A DNA stretch of 64,000 bases, taken from Streptomyces olivochromogenes. GTDB taxonomy: Bacteria; Actinomycetota; Actinomycetes; Streptomycetales; Streptomycetaceae. Positions 42,839 through 51,203 of the stretch are shown here, one piece after another. The position numbers were made by a program, and so were the translations under genes. The stretch is taken from NCBI RefSeq assembly GCF_001514115.1, contig NZ_KQ948452.1, positions 284,140 to 348,139 of the forward strand, given 5' to 3'. The stretch's first letter is position 1. Each line of letters begins with the position of its first letter. Under the pieces are notes generated by a model, which worked only from the letters and a program-made list of their open reading frames with translations, made no database searches and was not told where the DNA came from.

Positions 42839-43233
42839 AGGTCCAAGGCAAGATGTTCCTCTGGCTGGCTGCCTTCATCCTCGTCATCGCCATCGTCTAT
42901 GGCGTGTGGTCGAAGGAGCCGGCCGGCACCACGGCGCTCTTCCTGGCCTTCGGCCTGAGCGTGATGATCGGCTACTACCTGGCCTTCACGGCCCGGCGGG
43001 TCGACCAGTTGGCGCAGGACAACGACGAGGCCGATGTCGCGGACGAGGCCGGCGAGGTGGGCTTCTTCAGCCCGCACAGCTGGCAGCCGCTCGCGCTCGG
43101 CATCGGCGGCGCACTCGCCTTCCTGGCCGTCGTCTTCGGCTGGTGGCTGCTGTACTTCGGGTTCCCGCTCATCCTGATCGGCCTGTGGGGCTGGGTCTTC
43201 GAGTACTACCACGGTGAGAACCGCACCCAGTAG
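42835..43233 (+). CDS. ctaF: Cytochrome c oxidase subunit IV (actinobacterial)
   Basis: A 132-residue small membrane subunit typical of actinobacterial aa3 oxidases. Four hydrophobic helices ([76 protein letters not shown]) with an acidic loop ([16 protein letters not shown]). GTG start overlaps the ctaD TGA by 4 bp. A strong terminator follows. Confidence 0.94.
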   Translation: MKVQGKMFLWLAAFILVIAIVYGVWSKEPAGTTALFLAFGLSVMIGYYLAFTARRVDQLAQDNDEADVADEAGEVGFFSPHSWQPLALGIGGALAFLAVVFGWWLLYFGFPLILIGLWGWVFEYYHGENRTQ

Positions 43234-43270
43234 CACGCACGCGGTCCCGTAGCGATCGCTGGACACCCCG

Positions 43271-43314
43271 GAAGCCCGGATTCTCCTGACGGAGAGTCCG
43301 GGCTTCCTCTTTTG
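43271..43314 (+). terminator. Intrinsic terminator of ctaC-D-F
   Basis: GAAGCCCGGA-TTCTCC-tgac-GGAGAG-TCCGGGCTTC followed by CTCTTTT: a 16-bp stem with a tetraloop and a genuine T-run, the clearest intrinsic terminator in the window. Confidence 0.93.
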
Positions 43315-43383
43315 CCGTACGTCGTATCCCCCGACCGGCTCACTCGCCGTGCCATGGTTGACGGGTGTTCATAGCGTGAGTCC

Positions 43384-44646
43384 ATGAATCACGCACCGCG
43401 AATCCGCACGGTCGTCAGCCGCACCACGCTGGTGGTCGCCCTCGGCGCGGCCGCCGCTGCCTGCGGCGGAAGCGGCCACCCGCTCTCCGCCAGGCCGTAC
43501 GACGCGGCGGGTCAGCTCTCCTTCACCGACGTGGTCGGCGACAGCCGCAAGGTCGACCCGGACAAGCCCCTGGAAATCACCTCCAAGGGCGACGAGGAGC
43601 GCATCACCGATGTGACGGCCGTCGACGCGTCGGGGCGCTATGTGGCGGGCGAACTCGCCGCCGACGGCTCCCGATGGCACAGCACCTCACCACTGGCCGC
43701 GGGCGCCCACTACACGGTGCACGTGAGCACGGAGGACCAGGACGGCGCCCCCGGCCGCCAGATCGTCGACTTCGAGACCACCGCGCCCACCACGAACAAG
43801 CCCCTGGGCGTGACCCTGGGGCCCGCCTCGGGCGAGTACGGCGTCGGTCAGCCCATCACCGCCGAACTCAGTGCCCCGGTCAAGGACAAGGCCGCTCGCG
43901 CGATCGTCGAGGGCGCCCTGAAGGTCGACTCCGTGCCCGCCGCGGAGGGCGCGTGGCACTGGGTGGACGACAAGACGCTGCACTACCGCCCCAAGGAGTA
44001 CTGGCCCATCCACGCCACCATCCAGGCCCACAGCAACCTCAAGGGCATCAAGGTCGCCGACCGGCTCTGGGGCGGCGACGCGAAGCCCCTGACGCTCACC
44101 ACGGGGGACCGCTTCGTCGCCGTCACGGACGCCGCCGCGCACTCCATGACGATCTACAAGAACGACCAGGTGATCAACCAGATCCCCGTCACCACCGGCA
44201 AGCCGGGCTACGAGACCCGCAACGGCGTCAAGGTCGTACTGAGCAAGGAGCCCTACGTACGCATGCGCGGTACCACCGTCGGCATCGCCGAGGGCAGCGC
44301 GGACTCCTACGACCTGCCCGTCTACTGGGCGACCCGGGTCACCTGGAGCGGCGAGTACGTGCACGCCGCGCCCTGGTCGGTGGGAGAGCAGGGGTCCGCC
44401 AACGTCAGCCACGGCTGTACCGGGATGAGCACCAGCAACGCCGAGTGGTTCTTCAAGAACGTCCGACCGGGCGACATCGTGAAGGTGCAGAACTCCAACG
44501 GTGACGCGATGACCCCGTTCAACAACGGCTTCGGCGACTGGAACGTCGCCTGGAAGGACTGGCGCAACGGCAGCGCCCTGACAGCGGGCACCCCAGAAGG
44601 CCCGAAGTTGACGGACCGGGCCCGCCTGCGTCCCGAGTCCGTGTGA
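43384..44646 (+). CDS. L,D-transpeptidase lipoprotein (YkuD domain with Ig-like domains)
   Basis: A 420-residue exported enzyme. Signal peptide with lipobox AAAC (Cys27). Two Ig-like domains (about 40-235) precede the YkuD catalytic domain (245-370): TGKPGYETRNGVKVV, WSGEYVHAAPWSVGEQ (His327) and SANVSHGCTGMS (His343, Cys345). It forms 3-3 crosslinks or attaches proteins to peptidoglycan, as mycobacterial LdtMt2-like enzymes do. It lies between the two respiratory gene clusters but has its own flanking terminators. Confidence 0.94.
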   Translation: MNHAPRIRTVVSRTTLVVALGAAAAACGGSGHPLSARPYDAAGQLSFTDVVGDSRKVDPDKPLEITSKGDEERITDVTAVDASGRYVAGELAADGSRWHSTSPLAAGAHYTVHVSTEDQDGAPGRQIVDFETTAPTTNKPLGVTLGPASGEYGVGQPITAELSAPVKDKAARAIVEGALKVDSVPAAEGAWHWVDDKTLHYRPKEYWPIHATIQAHSNLKGIKVADRLWGGDAKPLTLTTGDRFVAVTDAAAHSMTIYKNDQVINQIPVTTGKPGYETRNGVKVVLSKEPYVRMRGTTVGIAEGSADSYDLPVYWATRVTWSGEYVHAAPWSVGEQGSANVSHGCTGMSTSNAEWFFKNVRPGDIVKVQNSNGDAMTPFNNGFGDWNVAWKDWRNGSALTAGTPEGPKLTDRARLRPESV

Positions 44647-44661
44647 CCCAGACCCCCGCCA

Positions 44662-44683
44662 CCGCGCCCCGAAAGGGGCGCGG
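44662..44683. terminator. Hairpin terminator between L,D-transpeptidase and receiver protein
   Basis: CCGCGCCCC-GAAA-GGGGCGCGG, a 9-bp GC stem with a GNRA tetraloop, then GGCCTTGTTCTT. It is between convergent genes and can act on both. Confidence 0.8.
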
Positions 44684-44711
44684 GGCCTTGTTCTTCCGCG
44701 GCTCCGCGCTC

Positions 44712-45113
44712 TCAGGCGCCCTGGAGGGCCTTGCGACGGAGCAGCGAGGCCAACGCGGACGCGAACTCGACCGGGTCCACCGGAAGGGTCACCGCCGCGT
44801 CCGCACGGCTCCACGTGGCCAGCCAGGCGTCCTGAGGCCGCCCGATGAGCACCAGCACGGGCGGGCAGTTGAAGATCTCGTCCTTGATCTGCCGGCAGAC
44901 GCCCATGCCGCCCATCGGAACCGCCTCACCGTCCAGCACACAGACGTCGATCCCGCCCTTGTCCAGCTCCGTCAGGACGGCGGCGGGCGTGGCGCACTCG
45001 ATGAACTCGACCTGGGGGACGTCGGGGGCCGGTCTGCGGCCGGTCGCCAGCCGCACCTGCCCCCGGGTGTTGGAGTCGTCGCTGTAGACCAGCACCGTGG
45101 CGGTCGGCTGCAT
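44712..45113 (-). CDS. Stand-alone degenerate receiver-domain protein
   Basis: A 133-residue single domain with response-regulator fold. VLVYSDDSNTRGQVRLATGR has an acidic pair, and DVCVLDGEAVPMGGMGVCRQ places an Asp at the phosphorylation site. At the site of the conserved Lys it reads AAVTLPVDPVEFA, so the Lys-Pro motif is lost. No output domain. It may be a phosphorylation-independent adaptor. ATG at 45113 with GGAGG 4 nt upstream. Divergent from ctaE. Confidence 0.85.
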   Translation of the reverse strand: MQPTATVLVYSDDSNTRGQVRLATGRRPAPDVPQVEFIECATPAAVLTELDKGGIDVCVLDGEAVPMGGMGVCRQIKDEIFNCPPVLVLIGRPQDAWLATWSRADAAVTLPVDPVEFASALASLLRRKALQGA

Positions 45114-45190
45114 TGTTCCTCCACGCATCTAAGAAGCACGGCATTGCTCGGGAACTCCTGGTACCGATGGCGCGGATGCTACCCCCTCGA

Positions 45191-45260
45191 ACACCCCGTC
45201 AACACCGGTTCGGACAGGGCTTCGATGGGCCATACGGGCTGGACACACCCCATCAACACC
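45191..45260. promoter_or_regulatory. Direct repeats in the ctaE upstream region
   Basis: ACACCCCGTCAACACC (45191-45206) and ACACCCCATCAACACC (45245-45260), 15 of 16 identical, 54 bp apart (about five helical turns), upstream of ctaE-qcrCAB and of the divergent receiver gene. Confidence 0.4.
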
Positions 45261-45306
45261 CCGAACGGCACCCCCGGGCGTGAGGGCGGGATAAGCGACC
45301 GACATA

Positions 45307-45927
45307 ATGTCGGTCGTGGCGACAGCAACGACAGTAGAAACCGGGCACGCGCACCCGTCGGTCAATCGACCGAACCTCACCAGCGTCGGAACCATCATCT
45401 GGCTGAGTTCCGAGCTGATGTTCTTCGCGGCCCTCTTCGCGATGTACTTCACCCTGCGATCGGTGACCGGGCCGGATCACTGGAAAGAGATGGCGGGCCA
45501 TCTCAACATCCCGTTCTCGGCCTCGAACACCACGATCCTGGTGCTCTCCTCCCTGACCTGCCAGCTCGGCGTCTTCGCCGCCGAGCGCGGGGACGTGAAG
45601 AAGCTCCGGATGTGGTTCATCGTCACGTTCGTGATGGGTGCGATCTTCATCGGCGGTCAGATCTTCGAGTACACCAATCTGGTCAAGGAGGACGGCATCT
45701 CGCTCTCCTCCGACCCGTACGGCTCGGTGTTCTACCTGACCACCGGCTTCCACGGCCTGCACGTGACGGGTGGCCTCATCGCCTTCCTGTTCGTTCTCGG
45801 CCGCACCTATGCGGCCAAGAGGTTCACTCACGAGCAGGCGACCGCCGCCATCGTCGTGTCCTACTACTGGCACTTCGTCGATGTCGTCTGGATCGGCCTC
45901 TTCGCCACGATCTACTTGATCAAGTAA
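45307..45927 (+). CDS. ctaE: Cytochrome c oxidase subunit III
   Basis: A 206-residue five-helix subunit. [75 protein letters not shown] and [20 protein letters not shown] match the family, including the conserved Glu of helix III. It stabilises the haem-copper core. ATG at 45307, with GTG at 45316 as an alternative. It heads the ctaE-qcrC-qcrA-qcrB cluster, 92 bp before qcrC. Confidence 0.95.
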   Translation: MSVVATATTVETGHAHPSVNRPNLTSVGTIIWLSSELMFFAALFAMYFTLRSVTGPDHWKEMAGHLNIPFSASNTTILVLSSLTCQLGVFAAERGDVKKLRMWFIVTFVMGAIFIGGQIFEYTNLVKEDGISLSSDPYGSVFYLTTGFHGLHVTGGLIAFLFVLGRTYAAKRFTHEQATAAIVVSYYWHFVDVVWIGLFATIYLIK

Positions 45928-46019
45928 CCGGGCGGCGTCCGCGGCGAACCGATCGCACGCGACGAACCGATCCATTTCCAGAAGCATCGACGCAGAAGAT
46001 CCTGACACCGGGGTAATCC

Positions 46020-46829
46020 GTGAAAAAGCTCTCCGCACGACGACGCCATCCGCTGGCGGCGGTCGTCGTCCTACTCCTCGCGCTGGCGGCCACCGGGGGG
46101 CTGTACGCCGCGTTCGCACCCGCGAGCAAGGCGCAGGCCGATACGACCGCCCAGTCCCTTGCCATCGACGAGGGCAAGAAGCTCTTCTCCGTGGGCTGCG
46201 CCAGCTGCCACGGAACCGGCGGTCAGGGGTCCTCCGACGGGCCGAGCCTGGTGGGTGTGGGCGCCGCGGCGGTCGACTTCCAGGTCGGCACCGGCCGCAT
46301 GCCGGCCCAGCAGCCGGGCGCACAGATCGCGCGCAAGAAGGTCATCTACTCGCAGGCCGAGATCGACCAGCTCGCGGCGTACATCGCCTCGCTCGGCGCC
46401 GGTCCCACGATTCCGACGAAGAGCCAGGTCAGCCCCGAAGGCGCGGACATCGCCAAGGGCGGCGAACTCTTCCGTACGAACTGCGCGCAGTGCCACAACT
46501 TCACCGGCAAGGGTGGCGCGCTGACGCACGGCAAGTTCGCGCCGAGCCTTGAGGGTGTCGACCCCAAGCACATCTACGAGGCCATGCAGACCGGCCCGCA
46601 GAACATGCCGTCCTTCCCCGACACCACGCTGTCGGAGAAGAACAAGAAGGACATCATCGCGTACCTCAACGCGGTCAACGGTGACGACACCGAGAGCCCC
46701 GGCGGTCTGGAGCTGGGCGGCCTCGGGCCGGTCAGTGAAGGCCTCTTCGGCTGGATCTTCGGTCTTGGCGCCCTGGTCGCCGTCGCCGTCTGGGTCGCCG
46801 CTCGGACCGCAAAGGCCAAGAAGTCATGA
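46020..46829 (+). CDS. qcrC: Dihaem cytochrome c subunit of the bcc complex
   Basis: A 269-residue fused dihaem cytochrome c. An N-terminal signal-anchor (KKLSARRRHPLAAVVVLLLA), two c-type haem sites CASCH (about 60) and CAQCH (about 157), each with a distal Met candidate (GRMPAQQPG; PQNMPSFPD), and a C-terminal membrane anchor (LFGWIFGLGALVAVAVWVAA). It replaces a soluble cytochrome c and passes electrons directly to CtaC within the actinobacterial supercomplex. GTG at 46020. Confidence 0.96.
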   Translation: MKKLSARRRHPLAAVVVLLLALAATGGLYAAFAPASKAQADTTAQSLAIDEGKKLFSVGCASCHGTGGQGSSDGPSLVGVGAAAVDFQVGTGRMPAQQPGAQIARKKVIYSQAEIDQLAAYIASLGAGPTIPTKSQVSPEGADIAKGGELFRTNCAQCHNFTGKGGALTHGKFAPSLEGVDPKHIYEAMQTGPQNMPSFPDTTLSEKNKKDIIAYLNAVNGDDTESPGGLELGGLGPVSEGLFGWIFGLGALVAVAVWVAARTAKAKKS

Positions 46830-47890
46830 GTAGCCAAGACATTCCAGAAGAGAACCTGCCCGCTGAGCAGGTCGACGAGCACGGTCACGGCGCGGTAGCC
46901 CTCGCGGACGAGACCAACCCGTTCGCGGACCCGGGCCTGCCGCCCCACGAGCACCGCATCCAGGACATCGACGAGCGGGCCGCCAAGCGGTCCGAGCGCG
47001 TCGTCGCCATGCTGTTCACGTTGTCGATGCTGGCCACCGTCGGCTTCATCGCCTCGTACGTGGCGATCCCGAGGGACAAGTCGATCTTCGTCTTCCCGCT
47101 CGGGCACATCAGCGCGCTGAACTTCGCGCTGGGGATGACCCTCGGTGTGGCGCTGTTCGCGATCGGCGCGGGCGCGGTCCACTGGGCCCGCACCCTGATG
47201 TCCGACGTGGAGATCGCCGACCAGCGTCACCCGATCGAGGCGGAGCCCGAGGTCAAGGCCAAGGTCCTGGCCGACTTCAAGGAGGGCGCCAAGGAGTCCG
47301 CGCTCGGCCGCCGCAAGCTGATCCGCAACACGATGTTCGGCGCGCTGGCCCTGTTCCCGCTCTCCGGCGTCATGCTGCTGCGTGACCTGGGCCCGCTGCC
47401 CGGCACCAAGCTGCGCCACACGCTCTGGTCCAAGGGCAAGCTGCTCGTCAACATGAACACGAACGAGCCGCTGCGCGCCTCCGACGTCGCCGTCGGCTCG
47501 CTCACCTTCGCCAAGCCCGAGGGCCTGGAGGAGCACGACGAGGACTTCCAGCTCCAGATCGCCAAGGCCGCCCTGATGATCGTCCGGCTCCAGCCGGAGA
47601 ACATCAAGGACAAGCGCGAGCTCGCCTGGTCGCACGAGGGCATCGTGGCGTACTCGAAGATCTGCACCCACGTCGGTTGCCCGATCTCCCTGTACGAGCA
47701 GCAGACGCACCACGTGCTCTGCCCCTGCCACCAGTCCACCTTCGACCTCTCCGACGGTGCCCGAGTGATCTTCGGCCCGGCCGGTCACGCCCTGCCGCAG
47801 CTGCGCATCGGTGTGAACGAACAGGGCTACCTCGAAGCGCTCGGCGACTTCGAAGAGCCCGTCGGTCCTGCCTTCTGGGAGCGCGGATGA
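46826..47890 (+). CDS. qcrA: Rieske iron-sulfur subunit of the bcc complex
   Basis: A 354-residue actinobacterial Rieske protein with three membrane helices (VVAMLFTLSMLATVGFIASY, SALNFALGMTLGVALFAIGA, and one after a twin-arginine-like motif GRRKLIRNTMFGALALFPLS). The [2Fe-2S] site is CTHVGCPIS with CPCHQSTFD. In S. coelicolor this protein uses Sec for the first two helices and Tat for the third; the RR motif here fits. ATG start in ATGA overlap with qcrC, and its stop overlaps qcrB. Confidence 0.96.
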   Translation: MSSQDIPEENLPAEQVDEHGHGAVALADETNPFADPGLPPHEHRIQDIDERAAKRSERVVAMLFTLSMLATVGFIASYVAIPRDKSIFVFPLGHISALNFALGMTLGVALFAIGAGAVHWARTLMSDVEIADQRHPIEAEPEVKAKVLADFKEGAKESALGRRKLIRNTMFGALALFPLSGVMLLRDLGPLPGTKLRHTLWSKGKLLVNMNTNEPLRASDVAVGSLTFAKPEGLEEHDEDFQLQIAKAALMIVRLQPENIKDKRELAWSHEGIVAYSKICTHVGCPISLYEQQTHHVLCPCHQSTFDLSDGARVIFGPAGHALPQLRIGVNEQGYLEALGDFEEPVGPAFWERG

Positions 47891-49527
47891 GCACTACCAC
47901 CACTTCCGACTCGCGCCCCTCGCGCGAGAAGGCCCCGGCCGGCGAGAAAGTCGCCGACTGGGCCGATGGACGGCTCGGGATCTACTCCCTGGCCAAGTCC
48001 AACATGCGCAAGATCTTCCCCGACCACTGGTCGTTCATGCTGGGTGAGATCTGCCTCTACAGCTTCATCATCATCATCCTCACGGGTGTGTACCTGACGC
48101 TGTTCTTCCACCCGTCGATGAACGAGGTCACGTACCACGGCAGCTACGTCCCCCTGCAGGGACAGCTGATGTCCGAGGCGTTCAACTCGACCATGCACAT
48201 CTCCTTCGAGGTGCGCGGTGGTCTGCTGGTCCGGCAGATCCACCACTGGGCGGCGCTGATCTTCCTCGCCGGCATGTTCGTGCACATGATGCGTGTGTTC
48301 TTCACGGGTGCGTTCCGCAAGCCGCGTGAGGTCAACTGGCTGTTCGGCTTCCTGCTGTTCGTCCTGGGCATGTTCACCGGCTTCACCGGTTACTCGCTCC
48401 CGGACGACCTGCTCTCCGGCACCGGTGTCCGCTTCATGGAGGGCGCGGTCCTGTCCGTGCCGGTCGTCGGCACGTACCTGGCGTTCTTCCTCTTCGGCGG
48501 CCAGTTCCCGGGCGGCGACTTCGTCGCGCGGTTCTACTCGGTCCACATCCTGCTGCTGCCGGGCATCATGCTCGGCCTGGTGGTCGGCCACCTGATCCTG
48601 GTCTTCTACCACAAGCACACGCAGTTCGCGGGTCCCGGAAAGACGAACAACAACGTCGTCGGCATGCCGCTGCTGCCGGTCTACATGGCCAAGGCCGGAG
48701 GGTTCTTCTTCCTGGTCTTCGGTGTCATCGCGGCCATCGCGGCCATCGCCTCGATCAACCCGATCTGGTCCATGGGCCCCTACCGTCCGGACATGGTGTC
48801 CACGGGCGCCCAGCCCGACTGGTACATGGGCTTCTCCGAGGGTCTGATCCGTGTCATGCCGGGCTGGGAGATCAACCTCTGGGGTCACACGCTCGTGCTG
48901 GGCGTGTTCATCCCGCTGGTGATCTTCCCGCTGGTCCTGGTCGCGATCGCGGTCTACCCGTTCATCGAGTCCTGGGTCACCGGCGACAAGCGTGAGCACC
49001 ACATCCTGGACCGCCCGCGCAACGTCCCGACCCGGACCGCGTTCGGCGCCGCCTGGATCAGCTGGTACTTCGTCCTGCTCGTCGGTGGTGGCAACGACAT
49101 CTGGGCCACGCACTTCCACCTGTCGATCAACTCGATCACCTGGTTCGTGCGTATCGGCTTCTTCGTGGTGCCGGTCATCGTGTTCGTCATCACCAAGCGG
49201 GTCTGCCTCGGCCTCCAGCGCCGGGACAAGGACAAGGTGCTGCACGGCCGCGAGTCGGGCATCATCAAGCGCCTGCCGCACGGTGAGTTCATCGAGGTGC
49301 ACGAGCCGCTCAGCCAGGAGGCTCTGCACACGCTCACCGCGCACGAGCAGTACCAGCCCGCCGAGATCGGCGCGACGGTCGACGAGAACGGTGTCGAGCG
49401 CAAGGTGAAGGGCTCGGAGAGGCTGCGCTCCAAGCTCAGCGAGGGCTTCTACGGGGAGGACAGCCAGATCCCGAAGCCCACGGTCGAGGAGTACAAGGAG
49501 ATCACGAGCGGCCACGGCCACCACTGA
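47887..49527 (+). CDS. qcrB: Cytochrome b subunit of the bcc complex
   Basis: A 546-residue quinol-oxidising subunit. The helices carrying the two haem b histidine pairs are visible ([71 protein letters not shown]). The Qo-site region around [19 protein letters not shown] is also present. The C-terminal extension (about 400-546) has charged cytosolic sequence. ATG overlaps the qcrA TGA. Last gene of the cluster, followed by a terminator. Confidence 0.96.
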   Translation: MSTTTTSDSRPSREKAPAGEKVADWADGRLGIYSLAKSNMRKIFPDHWSFMLGEICLYSFIIIILTGVYLTLFFHPSMNEVTYHGSYVPLQGQLMSEAFNSTMHISFEVRGGLLVRQIHHWAALIFLAGMFVHMMRVFFTGAFRKPREVNWLFGFLLFVLGMFTGFTGYSLPDDLLSGTGVRFMEGAVLSVPVVGTYLAFFLFGGQFPGGDFVARFYSVHILLLPGIMLGLVVGHLILVFYHKHTQFAGPGKTNNNVVGMPLLPVYMAKAGGFFFLVFGVIAAIAAIASINPIWSMGPYRPDMVSTGAQPDWYMGFSEGLIRVMPGWEINLWGHTLVLGVFIPLVIFPLVLVAIAVYPFIESWVTGDKREHHILDRPRNVPTRTAFGAAWISWYFVLLVGGGNDIWATHFHLSINSITWFVRIGFFVVPVIVFVITKRVCLGLQRRDKDKVLHGRESGIIKRLPHGEFIEVHEPLSQEALHTLTAHEQYQPAEIGATVDENGVERKVKGSERLRSKLSEGFYGEDSQIPKPTVEEYKEITSGHGHH

Positions 49528-49567
49528 TCTTCCGACCGGTTGACCGGTCTTCACTGATCGCCACGGC

Positions 49568-49604
49568 GAGAGCCTCCGTCCATTGCCTGGACGGGGGCTC
49601 TTTG
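49568..49604 (+). terminator. Intrinsic terminator after qcrB
   Basis: GAGAGCC-TC-CGTCCA-ttgcc-TGGACG-GG-GGCTCTTT: two stem segments flanking a small internal mismatch, followed by TTT, 40 bp after the qcrB stop. Confidence 0.85.
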
Positions 49605-49682
49605 CCGTCTCCGGGCCTGGATAGGGTGTTCCCATCCACACAAGGAGTCCCTTTGCCGGGACGACGGACCCAGGAGCGGCTT

Positions 49683-50747
49683 ATGAGCGCTGTGAACCCC
49701 GCTGGAGGCAACACCGCGGCGGGCCGTTCCTGGCCCGTGGTGCTGAACGGCCTGCTCGAGGGACGCGACCAGAGCGCGGACGACACGGCCTGGGCGATGG
49801 ACCGGATCATGAGCGGCGAGGCGACGGACGCGCAGATCGCCGGGTTCGCGGTGGCGCTGCGGGCCAAGGGCGAGACGGTCGAGGAGATCTCCGGTCTCGT
49901 CCGGACGATGTACGAGCACGCCAATGTGATCGAGGTGCCGGGGGACACCGTCGACATCGTCGGTACGGGCGGTGACGGCGCGAAGACGGTGAACATCTCC
50001 ACGATGTCGTCGATCGTCGTGGCCGGGACCGGCGCCAAGGTCGTCAAGCACGGCAACCGGGCCGCCTCCTCCGCGTCCGGAGCCTCGGACGTCCTGGAGA
50101 AGCTCGGCGTCAATCTGGACCTGACGACGAAGCGGGTGGCCGAGGTCGCGGAGGAGGCCGGGATCACCTTCTGCTTCGCGGTGAAGTTCCACCCGGCGCT
50201 GCGTCATGTCGCGGCGGCCCGGGGGCAGTTGGGGATCCGGACCACGTTCAACGTGCTGGGTCCGCTGACGAACCCGGCGCGGGTGAAGGCGCAGGCCGTC
50301 GGAGTCGCGGACCTGCGCATGGCGCCGATCGTGGCGGGCGTGTTCGCCGAGCGCGGCAACTCCTCGCTCGTCTTCCGCGGCGACGACGGCCTGGACGAGC
50401 TGACCACCACCGCGACGTCCCGGGTCTGGGTCGTCCGCGACGGCAAGGTCACCGAGGAGCGCTTCGACCCGCGTGACGTCGGCCTCGAACTCGTCCCCGT
50501 GGAGGCCCTGCGCGGCGCCGACGCGTCCTACAACGCGGACGTCGCCCGTCGCCTGCTCAACGGCGAGACGGGGCCCGTACGGGACGCTGTGCTCCTGAAC
50601 TCCGCGGCGGCCCTCGTCGCCCTGTCCCCGACCGACGCGCCGCTCGCGGACCAGCTCCGCGCCGGGATGGCGAAGGCGGCGGAGGCGATCGACTCGGGGG
50701 CGGCGAAGCGAACGCTGGAACGCTGGGTGGCTGCCAGCCAGGCGTAG
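49683..50747 (+). CDS. trpD: Anthranilate phosphoribosyltransferase
   Basis: A 354-residue enzyme of tryptophan synthesis (anthranilate + PRPP to phosphoribosylanthranilate). Signatures: [20 protein letters not shown] (PRPP loop GTGGD), [59 protein letters not shown] at 49683 with AGGAG 7 nt upstream. It stands alone, without other trp genes, next to the respiratory cluster, as is usual in Streptomyces. Confidence 0.96.
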   Translation: MSAVNPAGGNTAAGRSWPVVLNGLLEGRDQSADDTAWAMDRIMSGEATDAQIAGFAVALRAKGETVEEISGLVRTMYEHANVIEVPGDTVDIVGTGGDGAKTVNISTMSSIVVAGTGAKVVKHGNRAASSASGASDVLEKLGVNLDLTTKRVAEVAEEAGITFCFAVKFHPALRHVAAARGQLGIRTTFNVLGPLTNPARVKAQAVGVADLRMAPIVAGVFAERGNSSLVFRGDDGLDELTTTATSRVWVVRDGKVTEERFDPRDVGLELVPVEALRGADASYNADVARRLLNGETGPVRDAVLLNSAAALVALSPTDAPLADQLRAGMAKAAEAIDSGAAKRTLERWVAASQA

Positions 50748-50769
50748 GCCTCCGGAGGGGCCCGCTGCT

Positions 50770-50816
50770 TCGTCCGCGGGCCGGTGGGGGTTGCTCGCGC
50801 AGTTCCCCGCGCCCCC
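50770..50816. repeat. Dispersed repeat, locus 6 (single core)
   Basis: GTCCGCGGGCCGGTGGGGGT followed by TGCTCGCGCAGTTCCCCGCG and CCCCC, about 20 bp after the trpD stop. No hairpin or tail module. Confidence 0.85.
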
Positions 50817-50890
50817 AAGAAGATCGCGCTCGGCGTCCCGGTATGCGGACGCCGGGTTGCGGGGGGAAGATCTTGTGGCAGGATGCCGTA

Positions 50891-51000
50891 TCAGGTCATG
50901 AGCGACAGCCATCAGGCCCCGGCCGGCTGTCCGGCAACCCTCCGTCCGTGGCGGGGTGCCCCGGGTGAAGACCAGGCCGTAGGCAGCGAGGTCTACGGCA
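50891..51000 (+). promoter_or_regulatory. SAM-IV riboswitch
   Basis: The sequence carries the conserved SAM-IV features in order. GGTCATGAGCGACAGCC opens P1/P2, with ACAGCC (50906-50911) pairing GGCTGT (50926-50931). CGGCAACCCTCCG and GGCGGGGTGCCCCGGGTGAA follow (binding core), then GACC closing P1 (50970-50973). A further hairpin GCCGTAG / CTACGGC (50976-50999) is the extra stem that separates SAM-IV from SAM-I. SAM binding should reduce expression of the downstream class-V aminotransferase, which fits a role in sulfur metabolism. Confidence 0.92.
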
Positions 51001-51005
51001 AGCGC

Positions 51006-51045
51006 GGACCCCTCGAGAATCCCAGGGGTCCTGGTCGTTCGAGGG
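51006..51045 (+). promoter_or_regulatory. Competing hairpins, candidate expression platform of the SAM-IV riboswitch
   Basis: GGACCCCT (51006-51013) can pair with AGGGGTCC (51024-51031). Alternatively CCCTCGA (51010-51016) can pair with TCGAGGG (51039-51045). The two pairings share bases and exclude each other. The second arm overlaps a GGGAG ribosome-binding-like element directly before a six-codon ORF (GTG at 51054, ending TAG at 51074). Confidence 0.5.
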
Positions 51046-51203
51046 AGCCTTCTGTGAGCAAGCGAATGCGATAGGGCGTAGAGCCCCTCTTCCGCATACC
51101 CCTTTTGCCTTTCCTCCCTGCGCCGAGCCGTGCAGTCGCACACGCGTACCCCCGTGCACCCGGCCCGCGCAGCGATTCCGCCTGCCTCTCACAGGAGCTC
51201 GCC

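Noticed and set aside
50784..51074. A 96-codon plus-strand frame across the riboswitch
   Set aside because: It runs through the dispersed repeat and the structured RNA; only its last six codons were kept as a possible mini-ORF.
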